Source of the DNA: Sporobolomyces roseus
Taxonomy: Eukaryota; Basidiomycota; Microbotryomycetes; Sporidiobolales; Sporidiobolaceae
Assembly (NCBI GenBank): GCA_016617785.1
Contig: JADILM010000012.1
Coordinates: 558,001 to 622,000, forward strand
Length of the DNA: 64,000 bases
Reading direction: 5' to 3'
The translations under genes were made by a program, and so were the position numbers. The notes beneath the pieces are model-generated. The model did no database searches. It was given only the letters and a program-made list of their open reading frames with translations, and had not been told where the DNA came from. Positions within the stretch are counted from its first letter, which is position 1. Each line of letters opens with the position of its first letter. Shown in pieces: positions 1 through 10,674 of the stretch.

Positions 1-456
1 TGTACGTTTCTCTCTCTCTCTCTCTCTCTCTCTCCTTTTTCTCTTGTTTTTCGATACTGATGTAAGATTTGTTGGGAGAGGAATCATCAGTGTTATATTC
101 GATTCTCTTCTTCCTCCTTATCCAACCTTACTCACTCCCATCTCACCCAAACTCCAACTTACCACCTAACTCAAACTTCTCTCTCCCCCTCAGACTCGCT
201 CACTCCAGAAGAATTACAAGAAGCACAGAAAGAGAGTAGGAGACCAATCGTGAGTGAGCCGTTGGATGGAGAGAGGGAGAGGAGTTATTGGGCGAGTTTA
301 CCGGAGAGTACGAGGAAATCTGCGAGATTGGGAGCGGGAGGTGAGGTAGGGTTGGTCAAGATGCCGAGGGGTCAAGAGGAAGTGGGAGGTGGGGGAGCGG
401 GAATGGGAAATGGTGGAGGAGGAGGAGGGAAGAGAAAGAAACCGAGTAAATTCTGA
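1..456 (+). CDS. 3' end of an unrecognised gene, cut by the window edge
   Basis: The visible part is an intron running from the GTACGT donor at base 2 through a long CT tract (about 9-34) and a TACTGAT branch point to the acceptor ending at 90. A terminal exon follows at 91-456, ending in TGA. The exon encodes about 121 residues: a Ser/Thr-rich start, then a more conserved-looking acidic stretch (TPEELQEAQKESRRP, SYWASLPESTRKSARLG), and a glycine-rich tail ending in a basic KRKKPSKF cluster that could be a nuclear localisation signal. I do not recognise the family. The frame is open across the exon only if it is entered from the acceptor at 90, which supports the splice model. The function is unknown. 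Confidence 0.6.
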
Positions 457-797
457 ACGAAGAAAGAAGGCGGGAAGTTCGAATTGCTTTTCTCTCTCTA
501 GGGATTGGCAATGGGAATGCGAGGCGAGCGAGTGTTCATCTAGTATTGCTTCTGAAGTCGGTGAATCGGAACTACGATGAACGAATGCGAGACCAAGGGT
601 CGATCCTTCGCTCAATCCGATCTCTTGAGCAGTCAGTGAGTCATGATCGGGATGCCAATCTGTTCAGTATGGACAGTTCAGTATGGTCCATCGGTCTGCC
701 TCTCTCGTTGAATCTGGAGAAAATCAATGAGAAAAAGGAAAATTGGCAAATTCGACTCTGACAAGCGCTACTACTTCTGTCGTTCCTTGATCCTCCT
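457..797. other. convergent intergenic stretch
   Basis: This is the space between the 3' ends of the left-edge gene and the minus-strand ubiquitin-like gene. Open frames here are short and lack splice support. I see nothing else in it. Confidence 0.4.
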
Positions 798-1549
798 TCA
801 AGCCGAAGCTGCTACAGCGACGCCTTCTTCACTTTTGACAGCGGTCGTCTCGTCGACCCAGGGAGGATAGAGGCCACAGCCGCACGCACAACCTGAAAGT
901 TTGAGGACAAGATGGAGAGTCGAACCGGTGTTGAGGTTGTAGTGACTCGCAGTGTGCGTATCACTCTCGAACCTTTCAATACAAATGTACGCAAGGTCTT
1001 CAGATGTCTATGCGACAAAAACGAGCGAAAAGTGATACTCACTGGGTTCCAGCGAAAATGAGACGTTGCTGGTCGGGAGGAATCCCTTCGGAGTCCTGAA
1101 TCATCGCTTTCATCTCGCCTACCTATATCCATCGCTCCAAGTCCTCGTCAGCTACTTGATTGAGATACCCACTTTGACCCGAACGCTAAATCCTCGCTTT
1201 CGGCAATAGAGAAAGACGACATTCTCTCCCTCCCTAAAGCGTGTAGCGTAAGCGTAGACCTACAGTAGTATCATCGGTGATCCTGAACTCTACCTGTGCG
1301 ATTCGCGGTGACAGGGAGAGGGTTGAGACGGTGCACAAGAACAAAAGTTGTCAGTCGGTTCAGTCAACCGATAGCAGCAAGCTGATCGGCAAGATAGCAG
1401 CAGCGTATGGATAGAATGAACGAGAGCTCACCGTTTTGCCAGTGAGAGTCTGATGGAAGGCGACAAGGAAAGAGTCAGTCGAATCAGCGAAAGATGACAA
1501 GGCGAACAAGGGAGAGACTTGCCTTCATATAGATAGGGAAGAGCTGCAT
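798..1549 (-). CDS. divergent ubiquitin-like protein with Cys-rich C-terminal tail (copy B)
   Basis: This five-exon model encodes about 109 aa. Exons are 1523-1549, 1432-1449, 1264-1293, 1043-1122 and 798-972. The ubiquitin fold is recognisable from TLTGKT (residues 7-12 of ubiquitin), [19 protein letters not shown] and STLHLVLKL. It has drifted: the equivalents of Lys33, Lys48 and Lys63 are lost, Arg72 is Lys and Arg74 is Ser. Where ubiquitin ends Gly75-Gly76 it reads Gly-Cys, then ACGCGLYPPWVDE and a tail ending VAVAASA. Exons 2-4 have the same lengths and phases as in the neighbouring copy A, so the pair is a tandem duplication. Exon 1 (MQLFPIYMK) is three residues longer than in ubiquitin and needs a GC donor (AAG|GCAAGT), so it is the least certain part. 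No Gly-Gly end can be produced, so ordinary conjugation is not expected. The role is unknown. Confidence 0.75.
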
Positions 1550-1830
1550 AGTGATCAGACAGATGAGTAGAGGCGAGAACGGAGAAGTGAGGTAAATTGA
1601 GGTGAGAAGAGGAAAGAAGAAGAGCGAAATCTCCATTTTCAGCGAAATTTGAGAAAAGGTTTCGCAAAGATATCGAGAATCGGAGCAGTGTCGCGAACCA
1701 GTAGCCATGAAGAAGTGATATCTCTCTCTCTCTCTGGATGTCAACGAAATCAACGAGTAGAAAAGGAAAATCGACAAATTCAACAAATCTTCGACAAGCG
1801 TTACTATTCATTTCTCTCCTCTGATTCCGT
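1550..1830. promoter_or_regulatory. spacer and probable promoter between the two ubiquitin-like genes
   Basis: About 280 bases lie between the stop of copy A and the start of copy B, both on the minus strand. The stretch should hold the copy A terminator and the copy B promoter. A short CT/AG microsatellite lies near 1721-1736. I recognise no specific motif. Confidence 0.3.
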
Positions 1831-2589
1831 TCAAGCTTGACTAGCTACTGCGACTCCATCTTCACTCTTGACGACCACGCTCTCATCAGCCCAAGGAGGG
1901 TACATTCCGCATCCACAGGCACAGCCGCGAAGCCTGAGAACGAGATGAAGGAGTGATTCCTTTTGAATGTTGTAGTCGGAAAGGGTACGACCGTCTTCGA
2001 GCCTAGTACAAGTCAAGACATACCTTATCAGTCTGTGTAGAGCGACCCGAGACAGAAGGGAAGCGAGAACATACTGTTTTCCAGCAAAGATGAGGCGTTG
2101 TTGATCAGGAGGGATTCCTTCCTTGTCTTGAATCATACGTTTGACTTCGTCGATCTGTGTCATGACAAACTCTTGTCAGCTGAATACACGATGCGAAACG
2201 GACTCCGAATCGATCCTTGACGCCGGAAATTGAGGAACTGCCACTTTTGACTCCTTTTAATCCCACAGGAAGAGTAAGATAGCACTTACAGTGTTGGTAC
2301 TCTCGCAATCGAGAGTGATCTTTGTCTCAAAGGAAGAGGGGTTGTTGGAGAGATCCACGGAAGAGAAAGAGATTCGAGAAAGCGAAGGGAGAGAACAAGG
2401 TTCGAAAAGGCCTTTGAATCAGCTATCGTTTTTACTATCGTTCGATCAGCTACAGTCAGGTACTCACCTTCTTACCAGTTTGAGTCTGTGTCAAGTAGAA
2501 AGATCAAGAAAGGGGTGTGAATGTAAGTCAGTTGATGAGCATCAGAAGAGAAGAGGGGAGAGAGAGCTCACCTTGGTGTAAAGGAGCAT
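1831..2589 (-). CDS. ubiquitin-like protein with Gly-Cys end and conserved Cys-rich tail (copy A)
   Basis: Five exons (2572-2589, 2468-2485, 2290-2319, 2075-2154, 1831-2002) encode 105 aa with every junction in phase. Residues 1-76 align to ubiquitin without a gap, and I count about 59 of 76 identities to the standard sequence. Residues 30-75 match except at position 66. Ile44, Val70, Lys48, Lys63, Arg72 and Arg74 are kept, while the first 29 residues are much less conserved. Residue 76 is Cys, not Gly, and 29 more residues follow ([13 protein letters not shown], then [15 protein letters not shown]). The tail matches copy B at 21 of 29 positions. It resembles neither the eL40 nor the eS31 ribosomal fusion tail. 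In the ubiquitin pathway E1 activates a free Gly76, which is absent here. A non-conjugated regulator, a decoy, or a precursor cut in an unusual way are all possible inferences. Confidence 0.88.
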
Positions 2590-2957
2590 CGTAGCTAGAG
2601 CTCGAGATCTTTGAAACAGAGTCTCGATGAGAAAGCGCGGAACGAGGAACGAGAGAAGAGAGAAAGAAAGAGGAAGAGTCGACTTTGAAGAAACACTTTG
2701 GAATCCGCCAGGCTCTCGGAAACTTCGCAACCTCCGACTCACGCCTTTGCTTGCCTTACCCTACTGATAGTCAATACGCTGTGAGTCACAGACCACGCGC
2801 TAAGCATTGTTTCCGAGTGATCTTAGCGAGTCGATGAAAATACATATTCGATCGAACTTCTCCTTGAAGTCGATAACGCTCACGTCCGTTCCTGCACATC
2901 GTTGATGGTTGCTAGATACGACGGTATAGTCTCTGCACAGGCCTACTCAGTCCTCAT
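2590..2957. promoter_or_regulatory. upstream region of ubiquitin-like copy A
   Basis: This is about 370 bases between copy A's start and the 3' end of the AT-hook gene, both on the minus strand. It should contain the copy A promoter and the AT-hook gene terminator. I see no clear motif. Confidence 0.3.
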
Positions 2958-4396
2958 CTAAGCGTTGTCCTCATCTTCCTCTTCTTCTCTCATTTCCCTC
3001 CCTGCCTGTTCCCCTCGAATCCTTTCCCTGCGTTTCTGTGAGTCGAGACATCACTACACGTCAGCGACTGATGAGCGCCATGACGAGAGTGACGACTCAC
3101 GAGTACGACTTCTTTGACATGTTGCAACAAACTCTCCTCGATCTGAGTAGCGAGCAACTCCTCATGCAAAGCCCTGTAAGCTCTATCATAATACTCTGAA
3201 TGTTCTTCCAACGCTTGAAGTAGCTTTGTAGCGAAAGTACTATCAACCATCCGAGGAGAGTCAGCGAATGGTAACGAAAGAGAGAGAGAGAAAGAGAGAA
3301 GACTCAACGGATTCATAGCTCTCCTAATCTCATCTTTCTGTTCCTCTGTTAATTCCTCCACCTCCTCCATTTCCTTCTCCTCTGACTCGTGTACCTCCAA
3401 GTCGAGTAAGGGTTCGTCCTCTCGAATCAATCGGGCTTGACGGAAAATACGAGGGATCAAAGGTGGATCTCCTTTCTTGTTTCGTTTCTTCTTTCGTTTC
3501 CTCTTTTCCTCCTTTTCACCTCTTTCGCTCCCTCCTCCACTTTGGCTTCCACTCGCATTCGAGCTGGATCCAGAGTCCGAGTCTTGATTCGAGGGAGATA
3601 ATTGAGGAACTGCTCCGAGATCTGGGAAATAACTCTCTCCTCCTGATAGTGCTTGATACTGAGCTGGAGGCGTAGGTAATTCGAGATCATATCCGTCTTC
3701 TGCAGCCTTTCGTTTCCCTTTCGTCGTCGTGTTTCGAGGTTGCGTTGTTTCTTTCCTCGGAGGTCTTCCCCTCTTTTTCGGCGGTGGTGGAGTTCTAGGA
3801 GTTCCAACAGGTTTCCCATCTTTTCTAGGTCTTCCTCTACCCCTCTTGACCGGTTCAACTTCACCTTCCTCTCCCTTTTTTCCTTTCATTCTCTTCCCGC
3901 CTCTTCCTCCTCCTCCCTCTTGTTCAACCAATTCATCCAAATTACTCGCACCACTTCTCAACAACGCAGCATACATCTCATCGTTCGCTCCAGGTGGTTC
4001 AGGTAAGCGATATGGATCATTGACATTGTAATCTCCTTGAATCCCGTTTCGAGCTACTGCGGCTGCGATCGAATTCGGTCCAGGTCCAGCTTCTGCACCA
4101 CCGTTCGAGAGGAAAGAGTAGTCGTCGAAAGTGTTGTTGTTGTCGTTGTAGTGTTGAGCAGTTTGGGCTTGCAAAGCGAGGTTTTGAGAGGCTGCAATCG
4201 CTGCACTACGTTTGGGACGAGAGTTTTGGGAGAATGCGGAGGAAAAGTTCATGGGTCGAGAGGAAGAAGTGTCGAGGGAGAGTTTGGGGTTCGTGGAAGA
4301 GGAGGAGGAAGAGGGGAGTTGAGAGGTAGATTCGGGTTGATCGTTCAAGAGGGCGAGAATGTCGTTCGTTTCTGGGGAGTAGTCGGGGATCGACAT
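2958..4396 (-). CDS. AT-hook nuclear protein, function unknown
   Basis: Three exons (3309-4396, 3101-3239, 2958-3035) encode about 434 aa. The first half is Ser/Asn-rich. Around residues 195-225 there are AT-hook cores, KRGRGRPRKDGK and KKRGRPPRK, which typically bind the minor groove of AT-rich DNA. A very basic KRKRKKKRNKK run near residue 310 looks like a nuclear localisation signal. The C-terminal 120 residues are charged and probably helical (EEHSEYYDRAYRALHEEL, then a KRRERIRGEQ and an acidic end) and may hold the conserved interaction domain. The last two introns are needed to keep this helical part in frame, because reading through them inserts Ser/Leu runs and shifts the C-terminus. 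It may be a subunit of a chromatin-modifying or remodelling complex, but I cannot name it. Confidence 0.72.
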
Positions 4397-4851
4397 ATTG
4401 AGGGTGTTCTATCGGGTCGTGAGGTGTGAAAGTAGGATAGGGCAGTGGCGAGCAAAGTAGAGGAAGGGGGAGAGAGGGAGGAAAGTCGAATCTGAGGAAA
4501 CAATCTGGTTATAAGTGCTTCCTAGATAGCTTGAGACAAGCGCAGACGTACACTGACCCTCGTATCAAGTCTATTATACTCCTTCCACCACTGCTTGTCG
4601 AGTTTAGCGAGTTGTTGATCGTTCAACTTGATGAAGAGAAGAAAGAGGTGGAAAACAGCGACGAGAGCTTTCGAGTTCTGTTCTCTGCTTTTTATGTACT
4701 CTTGTGAGGTTACTGCTGATTCTACTGCGCTTAGCTGAGCGATATGTCGTGGTAGTGAAGTGGGAGAAGTTGAAAGAGATGAACCGATTTAAACTCTCTT
4801 TCCTACCTCTCACTTGTACTCTAATCGACCATCCAAGTACTCGAATACTCT
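4397..4851. promoter_or_regulatory. divergent promoter region
   Basis: About 455 bases separate the AT-hook gene (minus) from the LYR gene (plus), so both promoters should lie here. I recognise no TATA box or regulator site. Confidence 0.35.
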
Positions 4852-5742
4852 ATGCATCCACTCCTTGAATCACCCTTGCATCGAATTCCAACTCTGTGGT
4901 CATTATATCGACCACTCCTTTTCGCAACTTCTTCACTCCCTCTCCCTCTCAATCAACGTCAAATCCTACACTCTTACATCAGAGACAACTTCAAGAGGAA
5001 TAGGAAGTTAGGGAATATCGAAAAGATCAAAAGGAAATGGATTCAAGCTGAACAAGTGAGTTCTTTCTCATTCTCTCTCTCTTTCGCAAGCTAGACTGAA
5101 CACTCTCTCTCGCTGATCTAGCTATTGTATCAACTCGAATCAAGTCTTGATTCATCTCTTCACCTCTCACGAACGAAAGAATTAGCTTCCCACCTCATTT
5201 CCCTCCGTTCTCTTCCATCTCATCCTCCTCTTCCTCCCAATCTCAAGCCTCACTCCCCTCCTCAAGCTCCGAAACCTCGCCCCTCAACTCTACACTCAAC
5301 TCAATTCGCTCCCCCAATGTTGAGGGTGAAACCCCAACCTATTCAAACTAGTATGATGATTTTCAACCGAAGGAGGAAAAGTCAGAAACGGTATGATTTA
5401 TTGGAGAAAGCAAAGGAGTACGTGGAGATGATGAAAGAAGAGGAAGGCTTCGAAAGGAGATTGGGTAAGAGGAAGGGAGGATGGGGAGAGGAATGGAAGG
5501 AATGGATGAGGGAGGCGAGGGAGAAAGAGAAAAGGGAACAGGAGAGGAATAACGTGAGTCTAGCCCTCGAACAACCGTTCACTGATCTTGCTCTAAACGT
5601 TGTTTTGTTGTATTGGTGCTCACAGATGCGCATCCCTCCAAAGTTACAAGCTAGAGCGAATAGACTCAGCTTGGAAAGAATCGCAAACGAATCCAACACA
5701 CTCACGACAAAGGCATTTTGTCCACTACTAGACACAGCGTAG
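4852..5742 (+). CDS. LYR-motif protein, probably mitochondrial
   Basis: Three exons (4852-5055, 5122-5553, 5626-5742) encode about 250 aa. Near the N-terminus is LWSLYRPLLFAT with the Leu18-Tyr19-Arg20 motif. A typical LYR-family continuation follows: a run of leucines, then RQILHSYIRDNFKRNRK and a helix ending KWIQAEQLLYQLE. LYR proteins are small mitochondrial adaptors that bind acyl carrier protein and help in Fe-S cluster delivery or assembly of respiratory complexes. Here the domain is followed by a proline-rich linker and a charged helix (EEEGFERRLGKRKGGWGEEWKEWMREAREKEKREQ), which makes the protein longer than the usual 80-120 aa. The ATG at 4852 was chosen because it begins the homologous segment; another ATG at 4814 is in a different frame. 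The specific partner cannot be told. Confidence 0.72.
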
Positions 5743-5959
5743 CTTCTTCGGTTCACGTAATATAACAGAAGAAATATTGCAACAAGATAACTATCAAACC
5801 TTATCATGAGCCCTTGGAGAAACTGAAACAACGACAAAAGTGAACATAAAGGACTCAAACCAAAAGAAAACCAGAATAGAGCGATACAAAAACGACGTTT
5901 TACCATACAACCCCTTTTCTCTTCCAGTCTCCAGTCCCCACACCTCTATCCCCGATTCA
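5743..5959. terminator. convergent 3' ends
   Basis: The 3' ends of the LYR gene and the next minus-strand gene meet in this roughly 215-base gap. It is AT-richer than its flanks, as expected for polyadenylation regions. Confidence 0.3.
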
Positions 5960-7598
5960 TCACACACAAAGACTCCTACCCGGTAAATTAGTAGGAACCG
6001 TTTCACTCCTCCTCAAACCCGGTCTCCCTTTCCTTCCCTCCTTCTTCTCTTTTGGGCTTCCCGGTGGAGGAGTCGGTAATAAACTCCCTTCCTTTATCGT
6101 ATTCGAGGAGTTCGAGGAGCTGGATGATGAAGAAGGTGTAGCGAAAACCATTTGACCAGTTTTAGTAAACCAACAATCTCCACCTCCTTTCTCTCCTTCG
6201 TAAATGAATTCGGATCCTTCGTCGTCGGTCGTGATAGTCGTGAAATAAGAAGAAGGTACCATAGAGTCCTCATTGTTATTGTCCGAATCTTCTTCTGCTT
6301 CTGCTTTCGAATCGGAGGAGGAAAAGGGAAGGTTGGAATCGAGATCATCGAGGATATAATCAGAGGAAGATGAAGAGGGATCGATTTCGGTTATCGAAGA
6401 AGAAATTCTCCAATGATTCCATAAAACCCACCTAGTACCGCACCAATTCAGAAAATCAGTTCTCGAAATAAAAGAGAGGGAAGAGGGAAAGAGGGATCAT
6501 ATTTACTTTTTGAAGCGTAATGCGGCTTCACCAGCTGATGTAGGTCCTCCTTCACTAGTCCATTTGTTTCTCAAACTCATTAATAACAATTTCTTTAATG
6601 CTGGACCACTGATTGGAATTTCTTCCGAATTGGATGATGGTGTGGGAGGTGGTTGGGGAGGGAGTAAGATTGAGGGTGCAGAGATCGACTGAGAGAGGAG
6701 AGGTCGATCTGACGAGACAGGGAGGAGGAGGGATCGTTGACGAATTGTGAGGAAAGTTTGAGGGGAGGAAGAAGAAGGGGAGGTCGAGGTGAGCCAGTTG
6801 TCGGAGAGGGTAGGACAAGTTATCCAGGATTCTTCGGACGGTGAGAAACGAGAGGGTTTCGATTCCCCAGAACAATTCGATATTGATGCCCACCATTTCG
6901 GGATCGCTCCTGAACTTGAACTTGAACGAGAACGAGTCGAGGGAGCGGGGGATAAGAGTAGAGGCGAACGAATGAATGAGTGTAAGAGTTTACGTTTCTT
7001 ACATCTCGAGGCGAGGGGAAGAGGAAAAGGAGGAGGAGGACGTTTTGAAGTGGGAAGAGGAGGGAGTTCGAGGGTGAGAAGGGAGGATTCGAGAGTGGGG
7101 AAAACAAAGGTTGAAGTAGAAGCGTAAGGTGTTTGGAAAGGGTTGGAGAGGGACAAGTGGGATAGTAAGTGAGGTAAATTAGAATTGGCTGTGAGTAATT
7201 CGAGGAGAGAGAGAGAGTCAGCCGACTTGAATCACAACACGCTCAAAGAGGGAGTAGTAGGACTTGCATTGTTGAGTATGTTGATTCAACCGTCGTGGTG
7301 TAGATCCTTCTCCTCGTCCTCGTTGCTGCATAGATTCAACTATACTTTCCTTATCTGTCCTGTCTGTTTCCCATCTCGTCCCTCTCTTCCCTTGACGCCT
7401 CTTACTCGCTACAGATAGCTCTACTATATCCTCTGAATGTTGTGGAAGGGCTTTAGACTTCCCTTTGCGGTCTTGAGAGTGTTGTGAAGGAGGAGTCAGG
7501 GAGGTTGATGAGCAAGAGGAAGAAGAAGGGAGGGGCCGAGTCTTGTGTTGATTCCGGCTAGACCGTCGAGGTGAGGTAACTGCTTCTAGAGACAGCAT
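5960..7598 (-). CDS. low-complexity hypothetical protein
   Basis: Exons 6507-7179 and 5960-6431 are well supported: the junction codes FKK|WVLWNHWRIS in frame. The frame stays open upstream to an acceptor at 7180-7181 but contains no ATG there, so at least one more 5' exon is needed. The only open frame upstream with an ATG starts at 7598 (MLSLEAVTSPRRSS). Joining it needs an unusual donor, so that junction is uncertain. The protein is rich in Ser and Pro, with a basic KKRK patch. Its most conserved-looking part is GPALKKLLLMSLRNKWTSEG and the following WVLWNHWR, with an acidic Asp/Glu/Asn segment after it. I do not recognise a family. Confidence 0.5.
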
Positions 7599-7891
7599 CA
7601 CTCTAGGTATTGATCGAGAGATTGTGAGGGGTGGACGAGAAGGAAAAGAGGGGGGAACCTCCTTCAAACTCCGAAGGGTGTTACTCTCTTTCGCTTTGGA
7701 CTCGCCTGCTTTGCATGGTCTGATGAAGCTATGAAAACTCTTCTTGAGCTCTCCGACAAGCGCTGAAAGAAATAGATTGGAAATCTCTCATTTCTCTCGC
7801 TTTTTCGCAACCTCAGGTCGGATCTCGACGAAAGCCACTACTTTCTCCTCAACAACCTCTTAACTTTCCCCCACACAGCAAAACGAGATCT

Positions 7892-9952
7892 CTATAGATA
7901 ACCATAACTAACTCCACTCCTCCCCATACCTCCCATCCCAATCCCATCCAACCTAACAACCTTCCCTTCCTCCCTCAATAGGGTCTCGTTGAAAGTAGTT
8001 CGTCTCGGACTCAAGGTCACTTCGATAGATGTAGAGAACCCTTCTTCTTTATTATTATTCTTCTCGTCTTCGGAAGAGGAGTAGTGTAAGTCTTCTTCGT
8101 GGCCTTCTCCGGAGGAAGGGGCGAGGAATTCTCCGTAATCTGAGATGGAGAGTGCGGTTGCTGAGGATTGACGAGTGAATGAAGGGAGCGGAGGAGCGAG
8201 GTTAGTTGAATGAGAAGGAAGGGGAGAGGGTTGAATAGTCTGTGAGAGATCGAAGCCCGTACTTGAGCTTCCTGCGTCTCGAAAGTAGAGAATCTCGATC
8301 ACTCACTCTTCTTAACCAACCAGGAGATTCCGGTGAGGTGACAGCTGGAGATTGCTGAGCATATCGATCGGCTATTGGTGTCTTCGTCGAGCTCAGAGGT
8401 GTTCCGATCCGATCGATTGTTATGGGATTCTGTGAGCGTGAAATTGGAGAGATCGGTGAACCTTTAAACATGTCACTCAGTGACTGAAGCTACTTGTCAG
8501 CTTGCTAGTAGAGAGAGTGAAGAGGGAGTGAGGGAGACGGGACGGACCGAAGCATGTTTCCCGTAATCGGTGGTCAAACGAGCTCGAGTGATCTCGGCAC
8601 CTCCTGTGAGATCATTGACCTCATCCAAGTCAGGAGGGCATGACATGAGTGAGAGAGTAACTCACGTGTATGAGAAGCAAGTAAGGAGAAGACGTAGAGT
8701 TTCGGAAGGATCATTGCGAAAGCCTGTGAGTAGTCGATCTAGCTTCAGTTGGAGCTTTGCGAGCTAAGACTGAAGAGCAGCTGTACTCACCATCCATATT
8801 CCACTCTGTCGTCCCTCGTTGTTCCAAGCGAGTAAAAACGATAAAGAAAGAATCGAACAAATCGTAGTGAGAAGATTCGTCTGAGGAACCTTACATCGAT
8901 CTCAGCCTGTGATTGGTTGACTGACCAAGGAAGGATTACTCACCTCGACGATCAATCTCGAAGCTACTTCCAAGATAGTCTCTGATCTGACCGCGAATCT
9001 AGGACTTCTAGCGTCGACTAAACTCGCAATCGAAATAATGAAATTCTGTGGGCGAACGTTCAATTTAGCTCGTTCTCGCTCGAGAGGCTAACTGAAACGA
9101 TTGACTCACGCAGATGACGGTACAGACAAGGTAAGAAATAGTTTGCCAGCCTAGATCTTGATGAACGTTCATTGCGAAGAGTAAAACGGAAGAATGAACG
9201 CTCGTGTAGATGGCAACGATTCCGAAAGCTGTGCGTTGCCACTCCAAATCAGATACGTACCGTAGCTGTGTAGTAGAGGGAGAACGTACCGAGTTGTGCT
9301 GATGCGAAAAGAGCGATTGAGCTCACTAATCCGATTCGAAGGCGGGAGGAGTAGAGCGATGAGAGTTTGAACGCATAGTACAGCTGAACGATCTGTACCA
9401 TGATCTCGAGCACATGAGCAATACTTCTCGACATGTCTCATGCGAAGGGAGACGTACGAATCCGATTGAAACGAGGAATTCAATATGAGCTGAAAAAGCC
9501 CTGCGACCCGACAAACGAAATCAATCAGCTTTCAGATGACTAATTGCGATGTCGAGACGCACCAAGTAACCTTCTCCATGCTCTTCATCTCTCCGAATCC
9601 CTCGATTAAATGCTCATAAACAGCCCAACACAAAATTCCAGTATGAGCCGTACTCGCCAACGTAATAAAGGATATCTGTACAGCTTCCGGTTCCACATCA
9701 GCATTCGATCCAACGTCGTCTGCTGAGAGGAGAGGGAGGACGTACGGATAGTTTCCATTTCCAACTTTCTTGAGTTGTCGAAAAATACGAATAATTCAAA
9801 TGAACGCATGAAGAAGTTAGATAGATCGAGAGGTAGAGAGAGATCAAAAGTGGACCAAATCTGTACGAGTCGAGTCAGCTGCATCAGTCTAAGGAGAGTA
9901 GAGATGCGAGGTAAAGCGAGACGTACGTTGAAGAGGCAGAAATCGAATTCAT
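7892..9952 (-). CDS. DUF6534-type integral membrane protein (left copy)
   Basis: About 12 short exons; the first seven junctions I traced are in phase (9927-9952, 9746-9860, 9563-9675 and on). The protein begins MNSISASSTFGPLLISLYL and continues with several hydrophobic helices: LTSSCVHLNYSYF, TLASTAHTGILCWAVYEHLI, AFSAHIEFLVSIGF, IGLVSSIALFASAQL, IVAIYTSVH, LGWQTISYLVCTVIC and TTICSILSLSFLLAW. This order and the early (S)TFGPLL are typical of the large basidiomycete DUF6534 family of seven-helix membrane proteins, whose function is not established. A cytosolic-looking Ser/Pro-rich tail starts near MFKGSPISPISRSQNP and ends at the TAG at 7892. The gene lies in the left arm of an inverted duplication and its twin is at 15234-17142. 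No reading-frame damage was found in this copy. Confidence 0.72.
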
Positions 9953-10325
9953 CTCTCTTCTTCTTGAAGGTGTAAAACGAGTGTGATACAACGCAGACCA
10001 GCTGCTGATACTAGATGAGTGTCGAGAATAGTGAAGAGTAGGAAAGAAAGAGAGACGGACGCTCTCCTTTCAAGTTTGTTTGTCGTTCGTGTTCGAGAGG
10101 ACTGAGCGGAATCTGAAAGGGGGGAACGCTAATTGAAAGATCGGTCGCTGGGGCATCGTAGAAAGAGATAGCTGTGAGAGAAAGGTAGGAGTGAGTCGAG
10201 GTGAAGGGGAAATGAGAAGAGAGGGGAAGAGAGAAAAAAGGGAAAAGCTCACTAATTTCGCAAAACCAAAAATGAACGAGTGAAACCTACTTTGCCTCTC
10301 TTCCAATGCTGACGTCTCGTTGGCA
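8130..10325 (-). repeat. left arm of an inverted duplication
   Basis: Read on the minus strand, this segment aligns with 14885-17075 on the plus strand. Similarity is strong through exons, introns and about 370 bases upstream of the gene start. For example, CGTTCATTTTTGGTTTTGCG occurs in both, as does TCTCGAACACGAACGACAAA. Exon lengths 1-3 are identical (26, 115, 113 nt). The ends are approximate. Confidence 0.75.
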
Positions 10326-10674
10326 GAGACGATTAGATTGAAAACAAGACTATGTATTCCCAAAGAGCGAGCAAATGACACCGAAAAAAAAAAGAGAGAG
10401 AGAAAGAAATGAAAAGGAGAGAAGACAAATTTTGGACGTTTTGGAAGAAATAGAGAGAGAGAGAGGGAACAGAAACACACAATGGGGGAGAAAGTAGGAG
10501 AGAGAGGAATGAGGGGGCAAGGAGAGGCGATACAAAAAAGGAGGAGTTGAGAGGGGGGGAAGAGGAGAAGGGGGAGAATATTAGCAGAGAGGAAATCAAG
10601 CGAAAAATCAAATCACATCGTTCCCCCGTTTCGTACAGCGTAAACCCATCATCATTCAGACCAGAGTTCATCTA
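10326..10674. other. gap between inverted arm and PHD gene
   Basis: This stretch is purine-rich on the plus strand, with GA-rich runs and an A9 run near 10384. It lies between the duplicated upstream region and the PHD gene stop. The only open frames are low-complexity Ser/Leu/Phe translations, and I support no gene here. Confidence 0.35.

Noticed and set aside
1831..2163. Reading the last two exons of ubiquitin-like copy A straight through as one frame
   Set aside because: It inserts unrelated residues inside the ubiquitin fold after FAGKQ. Splicing GTATGT to TACTAG restores the gap-free ubiquitin alignment.
1831..2589. Polyubiquitin, or a ubiquitin-ribosomal protein fusion
   Set aside because: There is only one ubiquitin unit per gene, and the tail is neither another ubiquitin nor eL40 or eS31.
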